A stretch of 64,000 nucleotides of DNA from Corythucha ciliata (GCA_038030265.1 CM075943.1:5890001-5954000); one strand, 5' to 3'; counted from the stretch's first letter, positions 1-13,959 are shown. Notes: generated by a model not told the origin, from the letters alone. Translations and numbers: made by a program.

Positions 1-1838
1 TTCGCAAGGCTTTTTTCCTTTTTTTTTTTATTGCATTCTTGGAAAGAACGGGTCGAAATTTTAAAACCTAAGAGGAAATAATAAACTGCGAGTCTCCTTC
101 GGGTGAGACGCTAAGAAAATAATAATAAAAAAAAAGCTCGCTTAATGATGAAGTTAACGGTTTTGTTGCAGTCTTGGATAGAATCGTTAAGCGGATTCAC
201 TCGCGAAAACGAACATGGTTGGGTGGGGGGGGGGGGGGGCAGAAAGGACAAGAACGTATCATAACGGCTCGACAAAAGAAAGTGTCGGATGGTAACTTCT
301 CTAAGGTTGTAAACTGAGAGATTCTCGTTTTGACCTAAAATGTAACCCCCTCCCCCCCCAAACAATCTTAAAGTTATACAAATTGGCAGTAAATATGTCG
401 AGTCTCGGAAATAGGGAACGTCGCGTGGGAGTGAATTTGATACTCCGATATTTCCAGGCTTTCAATTTAAATAAAACAACATGAACATACGGAAGACGAA
501 GGAATCATAAATGTCCTTCTGACTTCTTTGTAAGGAAAAAAAACACGGGACAGGACTTAAAAAATAATCCAAAGAGAAGACTTATGGTGGCGAAGAAGTA
601 TAAGAAGGAAGACGGAAGTTCGGCAATGAACTTTCCTTCGTCTTTGCGAGCGAATCAGGAAACAAGAAGGAAAGTCAAGGGTAGCGACTCTGTTCAAACC
701 AGATTCTAGGTCATCCTCGAGTCTTATTAGCCGGTCTTTTTTCTCTCTCTCTCTCTTCTTTACTTTTGAAACACACTGAAGGGGAGCATTGTAGGCGAAA
801 TGCTATCAAATAAATCTCCTTTTGTATAGATAAATATCGGGAAACATAATTTTTGTTGAAAAAAACATAAAGTTGTCATCATTTGAGGGAGGAAATTGAC
901 CACGTTCTGTCCTATTCTCAAGAGGTATATAAAGAGGGAAAAGGTCTAAAATTCCTTGACTCAGATTGGGCACGGTTCGTTGTTTGTTTTTTGTTTTTTT
1001 TTTTTTTACTGAATTTCCGCCACCAGACCACGTTAACTTAACACAACTGGTTTACTTCTATTTTAATCTTCGGCACTAAACTAAACGACAAAAGAGATTC
1101 CTTTAAGTTATCCACCGGGAAAAAAATCGTTGAAACGATGGCTTCCTTTATTTCAAAATAGGTAAAAAAAAATGTCATAAAATGCTGCAATCTTTGGAGG
1201 TCAGGGCAAATTTACGCGGAATTTCCTATTTGCTCTGTTCAATCTGCTCCTACAATACTCCCTTAGGCTGTTCACCGGAGGGGGAAATTTTACAGATAGT
1301 TTCGTGTTTCATATATACTTACTAATCTAAATCTAATGACATTTTAAAAAGTTAACCATAAAAACTGCCAGTTTTCCAGTCCCCCCCCCCCTGGAGAAAA
1401 GGAATTCTCGAATGACAAAAGTCGCTGACCAAAAATAATGCTTGAACCACAAAAATCCCTAACCATAAAATGCCTTTACAAAAAAAAATCAATGCACATA
1501 CAAAAATCTCAAAAAGCTCTATACTAACCACGCCAATGCTCAAATCACAAAAAAATGTTCCATCCGCCCAATGATCTAATCATAAAATGCTTGACCCCCC
1601 GCAGTGGCGGACCAACATCTTCGGGAGGGGGGTGGAAGGATGTACGCCCGTTTTAATCTCAAAACACAAGTATTTTAATTTTAATTATTTCTTTATTTTG
1701 GAGGTGGGAGAGCTTTGATTTTTTTATTTTCAATTTCGATGACCGATCCTGCAGGCGTTTTAAGGTGAGCTGAATTTGAATCTGCATGTCTTTGACCCAA
1801 AAATTTCCATTTTGAACACATCGAATCCTTATCCCTTG
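1..1838. other. No gene recognised
   Basis: AT-rich sequence with homopolymers and a (CT)n run (about 739-757). Open frames are short and lack motifs. Weak A-rich repeats occur at 1380-1590 and a CAGTGGCGGACC end at 1602. Confidence 0.45.
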
Positions 1839-3247
1839 CAGTGGCGGATCCAAGGGAGAGGCCCATAGGGGCCATGGCCCCTCCCTTGGAGTATGGAGTG
1901 TCACGGTGTCACAGGAAATTATGTTTGATGGAAGCCAAGCTCACAGAACATTACGAAAGATTGAAAATCGCCGCGTTAAACTTGAAAAAAGGGGCAAAAT
2001 CGTTGTTTTTGAGAACATTTGGTCCCCCCAACGACCAGGAGAACAGAATGTGCAGGGAGCTCGTCGACGAAATCATTTTTGACCGAAGCCGAGCTCCTAA
2101 GAACATAATTTACTCCTAACACGAAAGATTGAACTCGCCGCATTAAACTTGACAAGAGGGCAAAATCGTGGTTTTTGACAAACTTTCGTCCCCAACGACC
2201 CGGAGAATAGAATTTGCATGAATCTCGTATAGACGAAATAATTTGAGATTTCGTGCCCAACGAAATATGAGCCAAAAACTATGACTATTCCGCTCCATAA
2301 AAACGGCTAAACTGACTGTAATCGCACCCCAAAGTGGCAAAACTGACTATTAGCGCCTTGCAAAGGGCTGAACTGACTATATTTTGACCCTTTAAAATTA
2401 CCAAACTGGAAATTCCCGCTCTAAAAATGTCTAAATCAAACATTCGCCCGCCAAAAATGGCCAAACTGGCAATTTGCGCGCCAAAAATAGTCAATACTGA
2501 ATATTTGCGCCTTTGGCTTGACGGACCATATTCGCGTCCCAAAAACGGCTAAACTATCTATTCGCGACCTGAAAGTCTAATGGCTAAACATGCATTGTCT
2601 GCTGTAAAAATGGCAAAACTGGCAATTCCCGCTTTTAAAAAAAAGGCAAAAACGACCACTCGGACTTGAAATGGCATGGATTCTTGCCCTGAAAATATCA
2701 CCATGTCTAATATTCACTCTTTTTGTAAATTACCTGACAATTTGCACCGTCGAAATAGTAAACCCACAATATGCACCATTCGCCATTCATATAATGGCGA
2801 AACTGACAATTTGCGTCTACAAAATGGTTAAATTAACGATTCGCGCCTTGATGGCTAACTGAGTTCGTACTCTAAAGCGGGATACACACTGTCAAGTAAC
2901 GAACAAAATATTTTCCAATTTTCAGTTGGTCGGTTTCTAGGCAATTACTAGAAAACGCTTGAACTTGCGCTGAAAATGACTTGATTGCGACTTATCGCGC
3001 TCTAAAAACTGCTAACGAATTATTCGCTATTCGCACCCTTAAAAGTTTAATTGACTAAATCGATGAACCATTCGTTCCCATCACCGAATAGTGGTGCTTA
3101 TGGGGGGGGGGGGGGAAGCACAAGATTTTTCATCAAACGGACTCCAATTTGGATCTCATGTGTGGGTGTGGTGTGGTGTTGGTAGGTGCGGGAGTAAAAA
3201 ATCGGGGTCATGGCCCCCTCCTTGAGCCGACATTGGATCCGCGCCTG
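1839..3247. mobile_element. Probable hAT-like element with a family B array
   Basis: CAGTGGCGGATCCAAGGG at the left and TTGGATCCGCGCCTG at the right are inverse ends. The flanks do not show a convincing 8-bp duplication. Inside are two tandem copies of a unit of about 150 bp (about 1953-2105 and 2120-2275, sharing CGAAAGATTGAA and GGGCAAAATCGT) and a family B array (2290-3060). Confidence 0.55.
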
Positions 3248-3882
3248 TTCCCGCCATTCGATGCGAAGAATAATTTTAGTGTAATTTTAAAACCTGAGAA
3301 AATTTGCCTAACTGCACGTTTGTAAAGGGCCGTATCTCGGTACATATTGGGCCTGAAAAAAATTGTTGACCAGTAAATTTAGCCTTCTAAATTCACTGTT
3401 CAAATATTTTTTATTTAATTTCGAAGTTGAAGAGCGTTAACTTACCTTAAATTTTAAACGTTCTTTAACATTTTAAATGGAATATCTGTCTGTGGAACCT
3501 GTATCCTTCGAGTTACAGGCAAAAAACAAAAATACGAAGAGAATCTCGCGTTTCCCCTGCCCTAGCGATGAGGAGGAAGACCATGCTGTCATTTTGTTGA
3601 CATTCTCTTCCAACTAATCCATTTTCTGCATTCGCCAATAGGCAAGGAGTGCCCTCCCCCCCCCCCGGATTCCCATTGGTCAGACTACCCAAAAACAACT
3701 GGTGATGGATGGGGGTGTTTGATCATGTGCTTATTTATCCCGCGGTACATGCGGGACATCCCGGGTGGGACGGGACGCGAGATGGGAACTCAGCCAAAAA
3801 TTGCGGGACGGGACTTTTCACTTCCCGTCCCGTCCCGCGCGCACCCCTAGTAAGATCGCTTAAACTACTACAGGGTTAGTGG
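3248..3882. other. No gene recognised; GGGAC-rich element end
   Basis: 3735-3850 is rich in GGGACGGGAC and its inverse CCCGTCCCGTCCCGC, which can form a hairpin; it looks like a transposon terminus (ending GCGCACCCCTAG). Confidence 0.45.
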
Positions 3883-4129
3883 GTAATGCATGCATAAAGT
3901 TGTAGCTGTATGAGCCTACATTGTCAGTCTTCCCTCGTTGAGCTGCGTCAAAAACGAACCGGTTTCGGCTACTCGCCATCTTCAGCGTATGTAAGTACAA
4001 CTGAAACTCAGTTTTCAGTTGTACATCCATAGATGGCGAATAGCCGACCCCGATTCATTTTGACGCACCTCAACGAGGAAAGACTGACAATGTAGGCTCA
4101 TACGGCTACAACTTTATGCATGCATTACG
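3883..4129. mobile_element. 247-bp foldback MITE
   Basis: Left GTAATGCATGCATAAAGTTG pairs with CAACTTTATGCATGCATTAC on the right, and pairing continues through TGAGCCTACATTGTCAGTC. The inner part GGCTACTCGCCATC also pairs. No protein. Confidence 0.88.
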
Positions 4130-5227
4130 TTATCCAAAAACATAATTATATGGGGAAAAAGGACAAATTCATAACTCTGCCTCTTCGGATCGTCCAACCC
4201 AACACAAGCTCTTCCTTTTCCTCTAATTTCCAACAGTGTATTCACAATATTATCCCACTCCTTCCATGAGCACCCCCACTCCTTCTACATTTTGTGCTAA
4301 TAATCGATTAATACCACGTCCGGTATAAAAAACATCAAGGCAAAGAAGTCAGGTGTAATCTAGTCAACTGACAGTCTGCCTGCCGGTACGGCCGTCCAAA
4401 GAGTAAATTCAAATTCATGCTCATCAGGGCAATACTCAGGAATTCAAGGTTTTTAATACTTTAAATTTTCTCATAGAGGAAGTGAGATAAATTAAATTTT
4501 GAGTAAGTAAACCATTGGAAAGTTGAGAAAAAGGAGAAGTTTTCGTGGGGTCCAATGATCCGAAGAGCAGTGGTGGCTATTTATTGAACCAGCGCGACAA
4601 AAGCGCCACGTTTCTTAGCGTTTTAGACAATGCTGATGATTGAAATTGGTCTTAGTCCATTGGAACGGAATACCGTAGATTTCAAAACTGTCATCACTTT
4701 TGAAGAAAAGTGCATTTCGACCCAAGAAACCGACGCTTTTATGTACGTTTTTTGTGAAAAAAACGCTCATAACGTAACTCGACAGGAGAGTGAGATAGGC
4801 CACAATCCTATAAATAGTAATTTTGTACTCCATTTTACTTCCATGTTCCCGTCGGAAGCATGACGTTCGTGAAAAAAATCGCTTTGTCATAAAATTCCCT
4901 GACTTTTCCAGTTTTAGAAAATTCCCTGACGATTCCCGGTTTTCCAGGTCTGTAGACACCCTGGAAATTGTCCTCAAAACTCTTAGCAACTCCTAATTAA
5001 CACCATTGTACCATCCACCCGCCGCTGTAAATGAAGATTTAGGAGATGTGATACTGGTCTTTCATATAGTCAGGGGTGTGGTGAACGTCAGGGACAGTTT
5101 AAGCGGGTGCCTGAGGACCTATACGAAGAACCCCCGGACCATAGTGAAAGTGTTCAACAACCCGGAACTCCTCACAGACCCCCCCCCCCAATCTTACCAC
5201 GAAGTTGCGACTAAGGGAAGACTAAAG
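4130..5227. other. No gene recognised; transposon-end-like segment
   Basis: 4885-4973 (AAATTCCCTGACTTTTCCAG, TTCCCGGTTTTCCAGG, GTAGACACCCTG) resembles a terminus seen in many invertebrate repeats. Open frames at 4615-5263 carry no motif I know. Confidence 0.4.
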
Positions 5228-5625
5228 CTGGGAGTAAGAGCCGATTCGCGGATAAAATTGTGAAAAAAACACTAATTCGAGGATGAAATTGAGAAAAATC
5301 GCTCATTCGCGGTTCAAATTTAGCAAAATCACAAATTAGCTAGTGAAATTTAGAAAAAGTGTTAATTTGAGGATGAAAAAAGAAATACAAATTCGCGGTT
5401 GAAATTGAGAAAAACGCTCATACGCTGCTAAAACTGAGAAACACACTAATTCGCGATTAAAATGGTGAAAAAGCGAAATATCGTGGCCAAAAATATACAA
5501 AATCATTAATTCGCGGCCAATATCATACATCAATTATATTATAAATAAAATTCGCTGGTAAAATTAAGAAAATGCGATAATTCACGGCAAAAATTGAGGC
5601 AAACGCTTTGCTGGTTTTAGATGCG
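5228..5625. repeat. Family A tandem array
   Basis: Degenerate units of about 28 bp like AAAATTGAGAAAAACGCTAA + TTCGCGGCT, here with much variation. Plus orientation. Confidence 0.85.
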
Positions 5626-8600
5626 TTCTTGCCTCGGTACTGTTTCTATGTTTAATTTCGATGGAAATCAATATGTAAAAGAAAGTTGAAGCCCTGATGA
5701 AGGAAGTATAATTTTCCGAAAGCTTGGTAAACACGTGCAATTTTCGTGATTGTCTGGTGGGTCTAACCCCCCCCCTCCTCCTCACTACATTGTCAAGTTC
5801 ATCTCAGCTAGGCTTTGGCTTCAAGTCTGAGACGGCCCCTCTCCCTATTTGTATTTATCCCCCAACCAATTAGGCCGTGACCGTGAATCAATCGACTTCA
5901 ATGAACGCTATTTTTAGAGCATTTCATTCTGAAAATGCACCATTGGTCTCGTCGTGATGGTGGCAAACATGAGTCAGGTCATGTTTTTTTCACGTTTCAG
6001 AAACTCTAGAACACGAATTCAGTGGTCTCCAGAATATATATATATATATATATAAGCTTATGGCCGTTTTCTTGTTAGCACGATAACTCTCGAAGAAATT
6101 AATTTAGCGGAACGCGCTTTGGCACAAAAATCAGTAGTCATAAGACCCCGGTCAGTATTGCATTTGGGCCAAATCAGTCGAGGTTGAGGGGGGGGGGATA
6201 GGGCTTGAAATGCTCAAAAAATCACTACAAATCACCAGTTGATTCTAGAAGCATTATATTCGGATTCGGTACGATGATTTCATTTTGAAGTAGCCTTTGA
6301 TTCCCATTAAGTTCAGCTTAAACAAACCAGGCAGCAAACAGTACGAGGAAGGGTCAAACATTAACGAAACAAATCATGGTCTCAACATTATTACTTCTGG
6401 GACAGCTTAGGGTATCCGTACACGAAATGAAATGCACTCTTTCCGACCGCCAGCTGGCGAAGCGAACTTTTTTTTTTTATTTAAATTAACCGTAACAGTC
6501 CTTAACCTCTTCATCTCATTTCAGTATCCGCCGCCTCTACTGACCCTGGCCCGTAGCGCTATTTGCACAGCGGAAATTGGAAATAAACGTAGACTCTCTA
6601 TTCGATCGAGCTCATTATTAATTCGATTCTCAATTTAAAAATAACAACTTTTTCTCATTATTAAAACCTGGTCAGGGTGGGGATCAAAAAGGTCCCTTTT
6701 TTCGGCTCGCATCAAAACAGTTTAGGAGAGGCTCTACGTTTCGCTTCGACCGGCCTTTTTTTTGTCTACAGCGTTGTGAGTATAAATCACTCGCAGTCGT
6801 TTCTGAGTGAACGTTACAAGATTTTTGTCTTCTCGGCTTCGTAACCTTCCCCCACCCCCCACCACCAATCATCGAACTCTTATACGCCCTAAAGTAAACA
6901 AAACTGACTGTGAAACTGATTCAGAAGAGGTGCTTTTAATGTTTGAACTCGGATCGACTACAGGCAAGTTCCGTGTCCATAAACTGTTCAACCTCCCAAG
7001 GTTTTTTTTACTATGATTCACAGCTTCTTTTCAACGACCTTTTTTTTATTTTTTTTTTTTTTTTTTATTTGGCTGGCAGTAAACTTTTAAAACCCCGTTT
7101 TTTTCCACTTTCTGGGTTGTAATTTGTCGCAGTTCAATTATTTTGTACGATTGATTGATCCTCAAGGTTTTTCTCGTTGGCAACATTAAAGAGAGGGGAA
7201 AACGACGTTTTTTTGTACAAAAAAAAAAATTAAATCTGGATCGATTAAGAGAAAAAAAATTGTTACGTACCCACGAAGAACTTTTATTTATATCAAGGGT
7301 TTCCCAGGTCACGATAACTTGGTTTGTCATTTTTAAAGGGCAACAATAATTTCCGTTTATTTTATTTTGTCGGCCCGTTGTTGTTCATTGCAAGGGCTTT
7401 GAAGGAAATTTGCAAGGAAAAGAAAAAAGGAAAAATCTCGCAATAAACACGGTAACGCTTGCATCACAAGCTCTAAAACCCTCAAAATTGCATCACTTTT
7501 AAAACTTACGTTGCGGACCTTTTTTTTTCTTTTTTCTTTTAGTTTCCTTTTCAAAAGGATATCCCTCCTCACGCTCACTCACTCTCTCTCTTTCTCTTTT
7601 CCATTCCGTTTGATCATTTTATTACTGTAATGAGCTCCCATGAGTTGCACCGTTTTAATTATTTGTCGTAATCTTTCAGCTATATAGAGGAGGGAAAAAA
7701 CAGAAAATGGGGCAACACCCCCCACCCACCCACCCACGTCTGTAAAAACAATAGATTTTTGTTTTGAGTGGTGTAATATTTCCTGGAAATCAGGTTAGAT
7801 CGAACTTTGAGAATACCGACCAAATTAAAAATATTAAACGGGATAATTGAAGTTGTTAAAAGGTAAAACCTGCCGATATGTTCCGTATTGTTATGATATT
7901 TATGAAGTAACGTGATCTTTTCATTGTTTTGTGGTTAGTGTCACGGACTCATTAAAACGCATCCAGTAAAAAAATGAACATAATATGGCTGAGGGTTCAA
8001 TAATTTCTCCTTGAATTCTTCATAGAACTCATACACTGTGTGTCCTAATGATGCGTACACTTCTTTTTTTTTTCGCGATGACGCCAATTATCTTTTTACG
8101 TGCGTGATTAAGAGTTGTTTACTGCAATAAGCGATTTTAATTCTATTGTTTAAAGAATTCACTTTTTGAGGGGGGGGGGGATCGAAAATGAAAAACTTAT
8201 TCGGTCTTGAACGTGCGCGTACGGTGCAATTTTGTTGGTCGGAAACACGAGAGCGAATTCCCGTGAAATTATCAAGAGGTCACCTGTGGTGGTGGTGGTG
8301 GGGGGGGGGGGCTCCGGGACCCAAATGTCAGTGTTTTGCTTGCGCTTGCGTACTATAGAAGTGACTCCACTCTGGCAGTAGCCATTTTCCTCTGTGGTTT
8401 CTTATCATAAGGGGAGGGAGGGGGCTCTTGATCCCACTGAAAACTGAACTTGAAAATTAATTTGTCGCAAATCTAGAAAATAGGGATTTGAAAGAGCTAT
8501 AAATCCGCAAAGTTTTCCCTGCGAGAAGTTGGTTATTTGAACGAACACTGCCCCGGAAGTTACTTCATAAATGGGTCAAAGCGCAGAATTTGGTCTATGA

Positions 8601-8789
8601 AGCTGCGAACCGGTGCGAAAACGGTGTTTCGTTCAGGGCCAATTTTAACCCTCAAGTGGCGTTTTAAAAAAAAAAAAAAAAAACGTACAATTTCTCGTCA
8701 AAGCTGCGACGTGTTACCCCCACCTCCGCCTGCTGCAAATCTGGTGATTTTAACCTAAAACTAAATTTTTCTGTTTCATTTCAAGAATG
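5626..8789. other. No gene recognised, largely repeat-poor
   Basis: Contains an (AT)n microsatellite (about 6034-6055), long T runs (7041-7066) and A runs (8668-8684), and G runs near 6189, 8170 and 8300. Array-free, so it could be intron of fem-1 or of an unseen gene. A TATAAATC at 6781 is not followed by recognisable coding sequence. Confidence 0.4.
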
Positions 8790-10010
8790 AATATTTTACG
8801 CACGGAACGACGATCCCCTCCCCCCAAATTAAATAATTTACTCAAAAACTGACAATGTCACACTTTAACTAAAGTTTTCCCCAAAAGGCCGAATAAAAGG
8901 ACGACTCTGCCTTAGAAAATCAGTGATTTCCCCACAAAACTGACGAATTCATCCAAAATGTGACGATTTTAAACCAAAACAGACGATTTCACTCCAAAGC
9001 TGACGTGTTGCCCCATAACTGAAAGACGTCACTTTACAACCGGGGATTTATCCTCCAAAACCAAATTTAACGGTTTAACCTCAAAAATGAATATTTGACC
9101 AGAAATTGGTCATTTCGACACAAAACTAACGATACAATCTAAAACTGAAGTGTTCTTCCGAAGATTTCACTACAAAAACTGGCAATTTCATCACAAAACT
9201 GTCGAGTTTTAGCAAAAAATTGAAGTTTTTACCCTAAAATTTCCATTTGAAAACTGATGTTTTCACTGCAAAACTGGCAATTTCACCTTAAAAATAAATT
9301 TAGCGGGTTTACCTCTAGTCTGGAGATTTTAGCTCAAAATGCCGATTTAATCGCGAAAATTGGGATTTAGGCAGTGGCGGTCTGGCCCGGGAGGGGTGGG
9401 TGTCCTATCCACCCCCGCGCCACTCTCAGACCATCGTAAGATTTTCATAAATAATGGATTAAAAACGAATATCTGTTTTTGAAATCGATTTGCAGAAAAG
9501 GAACTCTGCAGAACTGACTTTTATTCCGGGACTGACTTTTTGCGACAGGAATAATAATTTTCGTCGGGATCACCCCACCCCCCGCCCCCTGCATTAACTA
9601 TTACTTTAATTTCTCCCTAGAATTGACTGGCTGTTCAAGAATAAAACTGGAAATTTAGCCCGTTTAACTTGATTGGCGTTGCTATAAATCGTGTGCCTAT
9701 TTTCGCCCAGAAACAGCAATGTTGGCTCTATTACCGACGCTTTAAAATCACTACCTGGACTCTATCCAATAACGGAAATGATCAAATTTGGCCAACCCAG
9801 CCCCTAAAACTAATTATTTGGCAAAAAAAAGTTGACATTTTACGCCCAGAAACCACGTGGACCATGCCCACCAGCCGATTTATTGTCACGGAATCCATAT
9901 TTGGTTCAAAAAACTGGTAATTTTGCCGCTTAAATTGACCATTCGGCCCTAAAAAGGTTCAATTACGCCCAAAAATGTGTCAATTCAGACAAAAAGAATT
10001 GCCCAGCCAA
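8790..10010. repeat. Family C tandem array and related units
   Basis: Units of about 20-25 bp such as CCAAAACTGACGATTTCACC to about 9360; a CAGTGGCGGTCTGGCCCGG end lies at 9372; less regular, GCCCAGAAAC-type units continue to about 10010. Confidence 0.75.
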
Positions 10011-10299
10011 ACTGTAGCGTGTACCGAGGTAGCCGCGTGGGGGGGGGGGGGCGGACCGCCCGGGCCCACTATCAGCCCACGAAGAGGTTGAATAGGAAAA
10101 AATGGAATTTTTAGGTTCTATATTCATGGACGTAGCCTACATCCATGAATGTAGAACGCATACTTACAATAATATAGGTACATTATGTAGGCCGACGGTT
10201 GAACAGCGATTTGGCCCCTTTCTACGAATTTCAGTCTCTCCTAACAATGCAATGTGGGCTGAATATTCAATTGAGTCCCCGAGAGCGCTTCTGGTGGCT

Positions 10300-11700
10300 C
10301 AAATTTTAGAAAATTCGCAGCTAAAATTGAGAAAATACACCGTCCCCTGTTTCGTTGGGTCTTTGAGCGCACTAAACCGCTGATCGTCAATGTGCAACTT
10401 GCTGACGCGGCAAAAAGGTTGAAAAAAGCGCTAATATTCGTGGTTATAACTGCGAGAAAGCGCTGATTCGTGGTCTCACGATCCAGCTTCTACACCAAAA
10501 TTGTGAAAAAAATCGCTGATATACTTATGCGCGATGTATGGAGGCCATTCTACGGCTACAATGTGTAAATAAACGCAAAAGTGTAGTTTTTGGGCTTAGC
10601 CCGCGACTAAAATTGAAAAACACGCTACTAATTTACATGAAAAAAACAATGCCAATCAGGGTTAAAATTGGGCAAAAATGGCAAATTCAATATAAAAATT
10701 AGCATGTATCGCACAATTCACATATAAAAAAGAGAATAGATGCTAATTCACTGCGAAAGTATCAGAAACCGCTATTGAACAGCTAAAATTGAGAAAACAA
10801 AAATCCGTAGCTTCTGGGAGCTTCAAGGCTCGAAATAAAATACAGCGCTAATCCATAGCTAAAAGTTGAGAAAATTGCTAATGCGGGGCTAAAATATTTT
10901 AAAAAAAACTAAATGTTTTTTGTCTAAATGTTGAACTCTCTCTCTAAAAACTCTCTGAAAAGAAATGCTAATTCGGATCTAAAAATGGGAAAAATGGCTA
11001 ATCTGCGGCTAAAATTGCGGAAAGCGCCAATTCGTGGCTAAAATTGAGAAAAAATTCGCGAATTCACGGGCTAGAAGCGCTAATGCGCTGCTAAAATTGA
11101 GAAAAAGTGTCAGTTCGCGGCTAAACTTGAGGAAAGTCACCGATTCGCGGAGAAAATTGCGTGGTAAAATTTCTTACTCGCCTTCCTGCCTTCTGAAGGC
11201 AACTTTGTGGCTAAAATTGAGAAAAACGGCAAATTCATGGGGCTATTAAGTTAAAAAACACCGCTGATGCATGAACTGAGAAGGAATGCTGATCTACAGC
11301 TAAAAGTAACAAAAAATTGCTTACGCTGTGTTAAAATATAAAAAAAATGCTAATTTGTGGCTAAAAGTGGAAAAAATAGTCAATTTGCAGCTAAGAATGC
11401 GAAAAACGCCAATTCGTGGCTAAAATTGAGAAAATTCGCTAATACGCTGTTAAAATTTTAAAAAGCGTTTATTCGCGGGTAAAATTCACGAAAATCACTA
11501 ATTCGTGGGAGAAAAAGCGCTAATTCATAGCGTATGGTGAACAAAAGAATGCAATTTGTGGCCAAAATTCGGAAAAACCTTATATTTTGCGGCTATTATC
11601 GAGGAAAATAGGTATGTAAGAAAACGCTAATTTTCAGCCCAAACTTAGAACAGTGCTAAAATGTAGAAAAAATCGCTAATTTGCTGCTAAAGTGGAGAAA
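10300..11700. repeat. Family A tandem array, long
   Basis: About 1.4 kb of family A units in plus orientation, the longest block in the window. Units are individually degenerate with lengths of 26-34 bp. Open frames across it are by-products. Confidence 0.88.
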
Positions 11701-11785
11701 ATCCAAGTCGGGGGGCCTCCTGGAGATTTCCGCCCGGGCCCCGATAGGCGCAGGTCCACCAGTGCAGCCAAAGAAGAAAACTGAC

Positions 11786-11955
11786 AGTTCCGTGGTGGAA
11801 CAACTTCTGGTGGATAAATTTATCGAGAATGCAGTGAAAATACGTTGGGGAAGGACCGAAAATATACTTTTGTCCATCCTACATCCTCCAGTTGGGTGGG
11901 CAATGGAGTTCCGTGGTGGAACAACTTCTGGTGGATAAATTTATCGAGAATGCAG
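11786..11955. repeat. 49-bp perfect direct repeat
   Basis: AGTTCCGTGGTGGAACAACT through ATCGAGAATGCAG occurs at 11786-11834 and again at 11907-11955, offset 121 bp, with no mismatch seen. Confidence 0.92.
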
Positions 11956-12239
11956 CCCATGCCAAAACGAGTGAGACTTGTTGATGTTTGAACTGGGCAG
12001 CGGTGCCGGCGCGGCGTCCAGCCGTAACACCCTCAGGCTCAGTCCTCGTTTCGCTCTCACGGTTCTCTTTCAGACCTAGTGAACCGGGTCCCCTCTCTGA
12101 CTCGTTTTCGGGGCAAGCCAACGTGCCTGGGTCTGAAACCTGAATGGGAGGAGCCGGGCCCCCGAAAAACTTGAAGATTTGGGGAAATGAGTATTTTTTT
12201 GTTTCATTCTCATGGATGTAGGATCGTGATAAGGAGATT

Positions 12240-12970
12240 TGATAACCGCTTGGACGCGAAATTCTATATTCCTGGTATTTTATTTTCGCGAAATTGCACG
12301 TTTCCGAACTATGTTTTTCGCGAAATAGCAATTTCCAGGGCCTCTCTTTTGCTAGGCGAGTTTTGGGCTGAGTATTCGCGAATTTGCTTCTTTTTGGTCT
12401 TGATTTTTAGGTATTATGGAACCCGGCCTAGCCACCCACGACAGCGTTCAAAGTTTGTCGTTAGCCGCAAAATTACCACGTTGGGATTTAAATATCCGGG
12501 ATTGAAAAGCTCCCTGGCTGATTATTTAATTTGAAAAGTGTTGGCTATTTTTGCCTAATCTATCATCCACCCAAGGGCTAAAGTGTGCGATTTTCAGGTC
12601 AATTTTCACCAGCCCCAGACAAATAGCGTCTCCATTAGGGATCGTCGGCGCCTCCAAAAATGGCACGTTGTGGCTTGACGTTGGTTTTGGGCGATTTTTC
12701 TTGACTCAGAGTAGGCTACTTTCAATTTCTCAAATTTTGCCGCCCAGGGCTATAGCCCCGGTAGTCCCCCGCCAAGATCCAGCCCTGATTTTGTTGCTGA
12801 AAACCCTGATTTCGTGGATTTTTGTTCCTGACAAACGTGTGAAAAAAAATGTGTTCGCGTGCCTGGCTTGCTAAAAAAAAATGATTTTTCGGATTTTTGT
12901 TGCTCAAAAACCAATTTCGTGGGGTTGTCTCGTTCAAAAACCGCATTTATGCGGATTTTTCATTCCAATA
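12240..12970. repeat. Family F units, then family E units
   Basis: TTCGCGAAATTGCACGTTTC-type units to about 12540, then irregular sequence, then E-type units (GGATTTTTGTTGCTCAAAAA) at about 12780-12960. Confidence 0.6.
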
Positions 12971-13306
12971 TAAAGCATTCTCTTGCTCCCAACTTCCCAA
13001 GGGACTGAAGTTGGCAAGTTTAGCTCCGAAAGTATCACTTTCAGGGGGAGAAAATTGTCAGTTTTTTTGGACAGAAAATCCTCCAAGGACAGTTTCCCAG
13101 CTAAGATGTTAGTTTTTGACCCATAAATTCACTTTCTGGGGATGAATTGACGATTTAATTTCTAGCGCAGAGTTCTGAAATAATGAACTACCTACCAGTT
13201 TTTTGTGCTGGGGACTCATCCCCGAACAGTGGCGGATCTAGGATTTTATCTTGGGAGGGGTTCTGTACCATTAATCCTTTGTGGAAAATGCCTATTTTAA
13301 AAAACT

Positions 13307-13640
13307 TTAAAAATTCTCAATTTTAGCAGTAAATAAGTTCATAAATCCGATTAACTCTTTATTTTTTTTTCTGAGTTTTAGCTGTACAAAATTCCTGTAC
13401 AGCGAGAAATTGGCGTTTTCACTTCTTTCTTTGTGATTTTTCTCATTTTTTGTCGCGACCAAAGTGTTTTTTCTCAATTTTAGCCGTGAATGAGCGGATT
13501 TTCTCAAATTGATCCGCGTTTTATCGTTTTTCTCCGTTTCAACAGCGACTGATCGCTTTTTGTCCGCTTTAGCAGCGTATTTTCATGATTTAACAGCTAA
13601 TGAGTTCTTTATCTCATTTCGGGATTTAGCCGTGAGCAGA
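13307..13640. repeat. Family A array, minus orientation
   Basis: TTTTTCTCAATTTTAGCCGT-type units, the inverse of family A. It follows a CAGTGGCGGATC end at 13227. Confidence 0.8.
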
Positions 13641-13754
13641 CGCGAGTTCAGGTTTTCTCAAGTGTGGTAGGGGGGGGGAAGGGGCTTGGGATAACTGTGT
13701 GCTTATTATTCGCTCTATTATAATGGTTTGACAGCCATGCACTGGCCTAACTTG

Positions 13755-13935
13755 CTACTCCCTCCATAAAAAACGGCTAAACTGACTATAACTGCGCCCC
13801 AAAAATGGCAAAGCTGACGATTCGTGCCCTGCAATTGGCTAAACTGAATATTTAGTAGGCCCTAAAATTGGTAATTAGGTACCTATCTAAAAATAGCCAA
13901 AATGACTTCGCGCGCACTAACAATGGCTAGTGTGC
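13755..13935. repeat. Short family B array
   Basis: Units like AAAATGGCAAAGCTGACGAT + TCGTGCCCT, about 30 bp, plus orientation. Confidence 0.75.
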
Positions 13936-13959
13936 GCCGGGCCTAACAGGGAGCACTGT

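Noticed and set aside
5006..5263. 85-codon open frame
   Set aside because: No motif, no convincing splice context, and it ends in a family A array.
6781..6788. TATA box with downstream open frame at 6807-7016
   Set aside because: No recognisable coding sequence follows, and TATA-like words are expected in such AT-rich DNA.
10300..11700. CRISPR-like or functional tandem array
   Set aside because: Units are degenerate and contiguous, without constant repeats and unique spacers, and the sequence is clearly nuclear eukaryotic.
11879..12331. 150-codon open frame on the minus strand
   Set aside because: It overlaps the 49-bp duplication and family F units and shows no domain.
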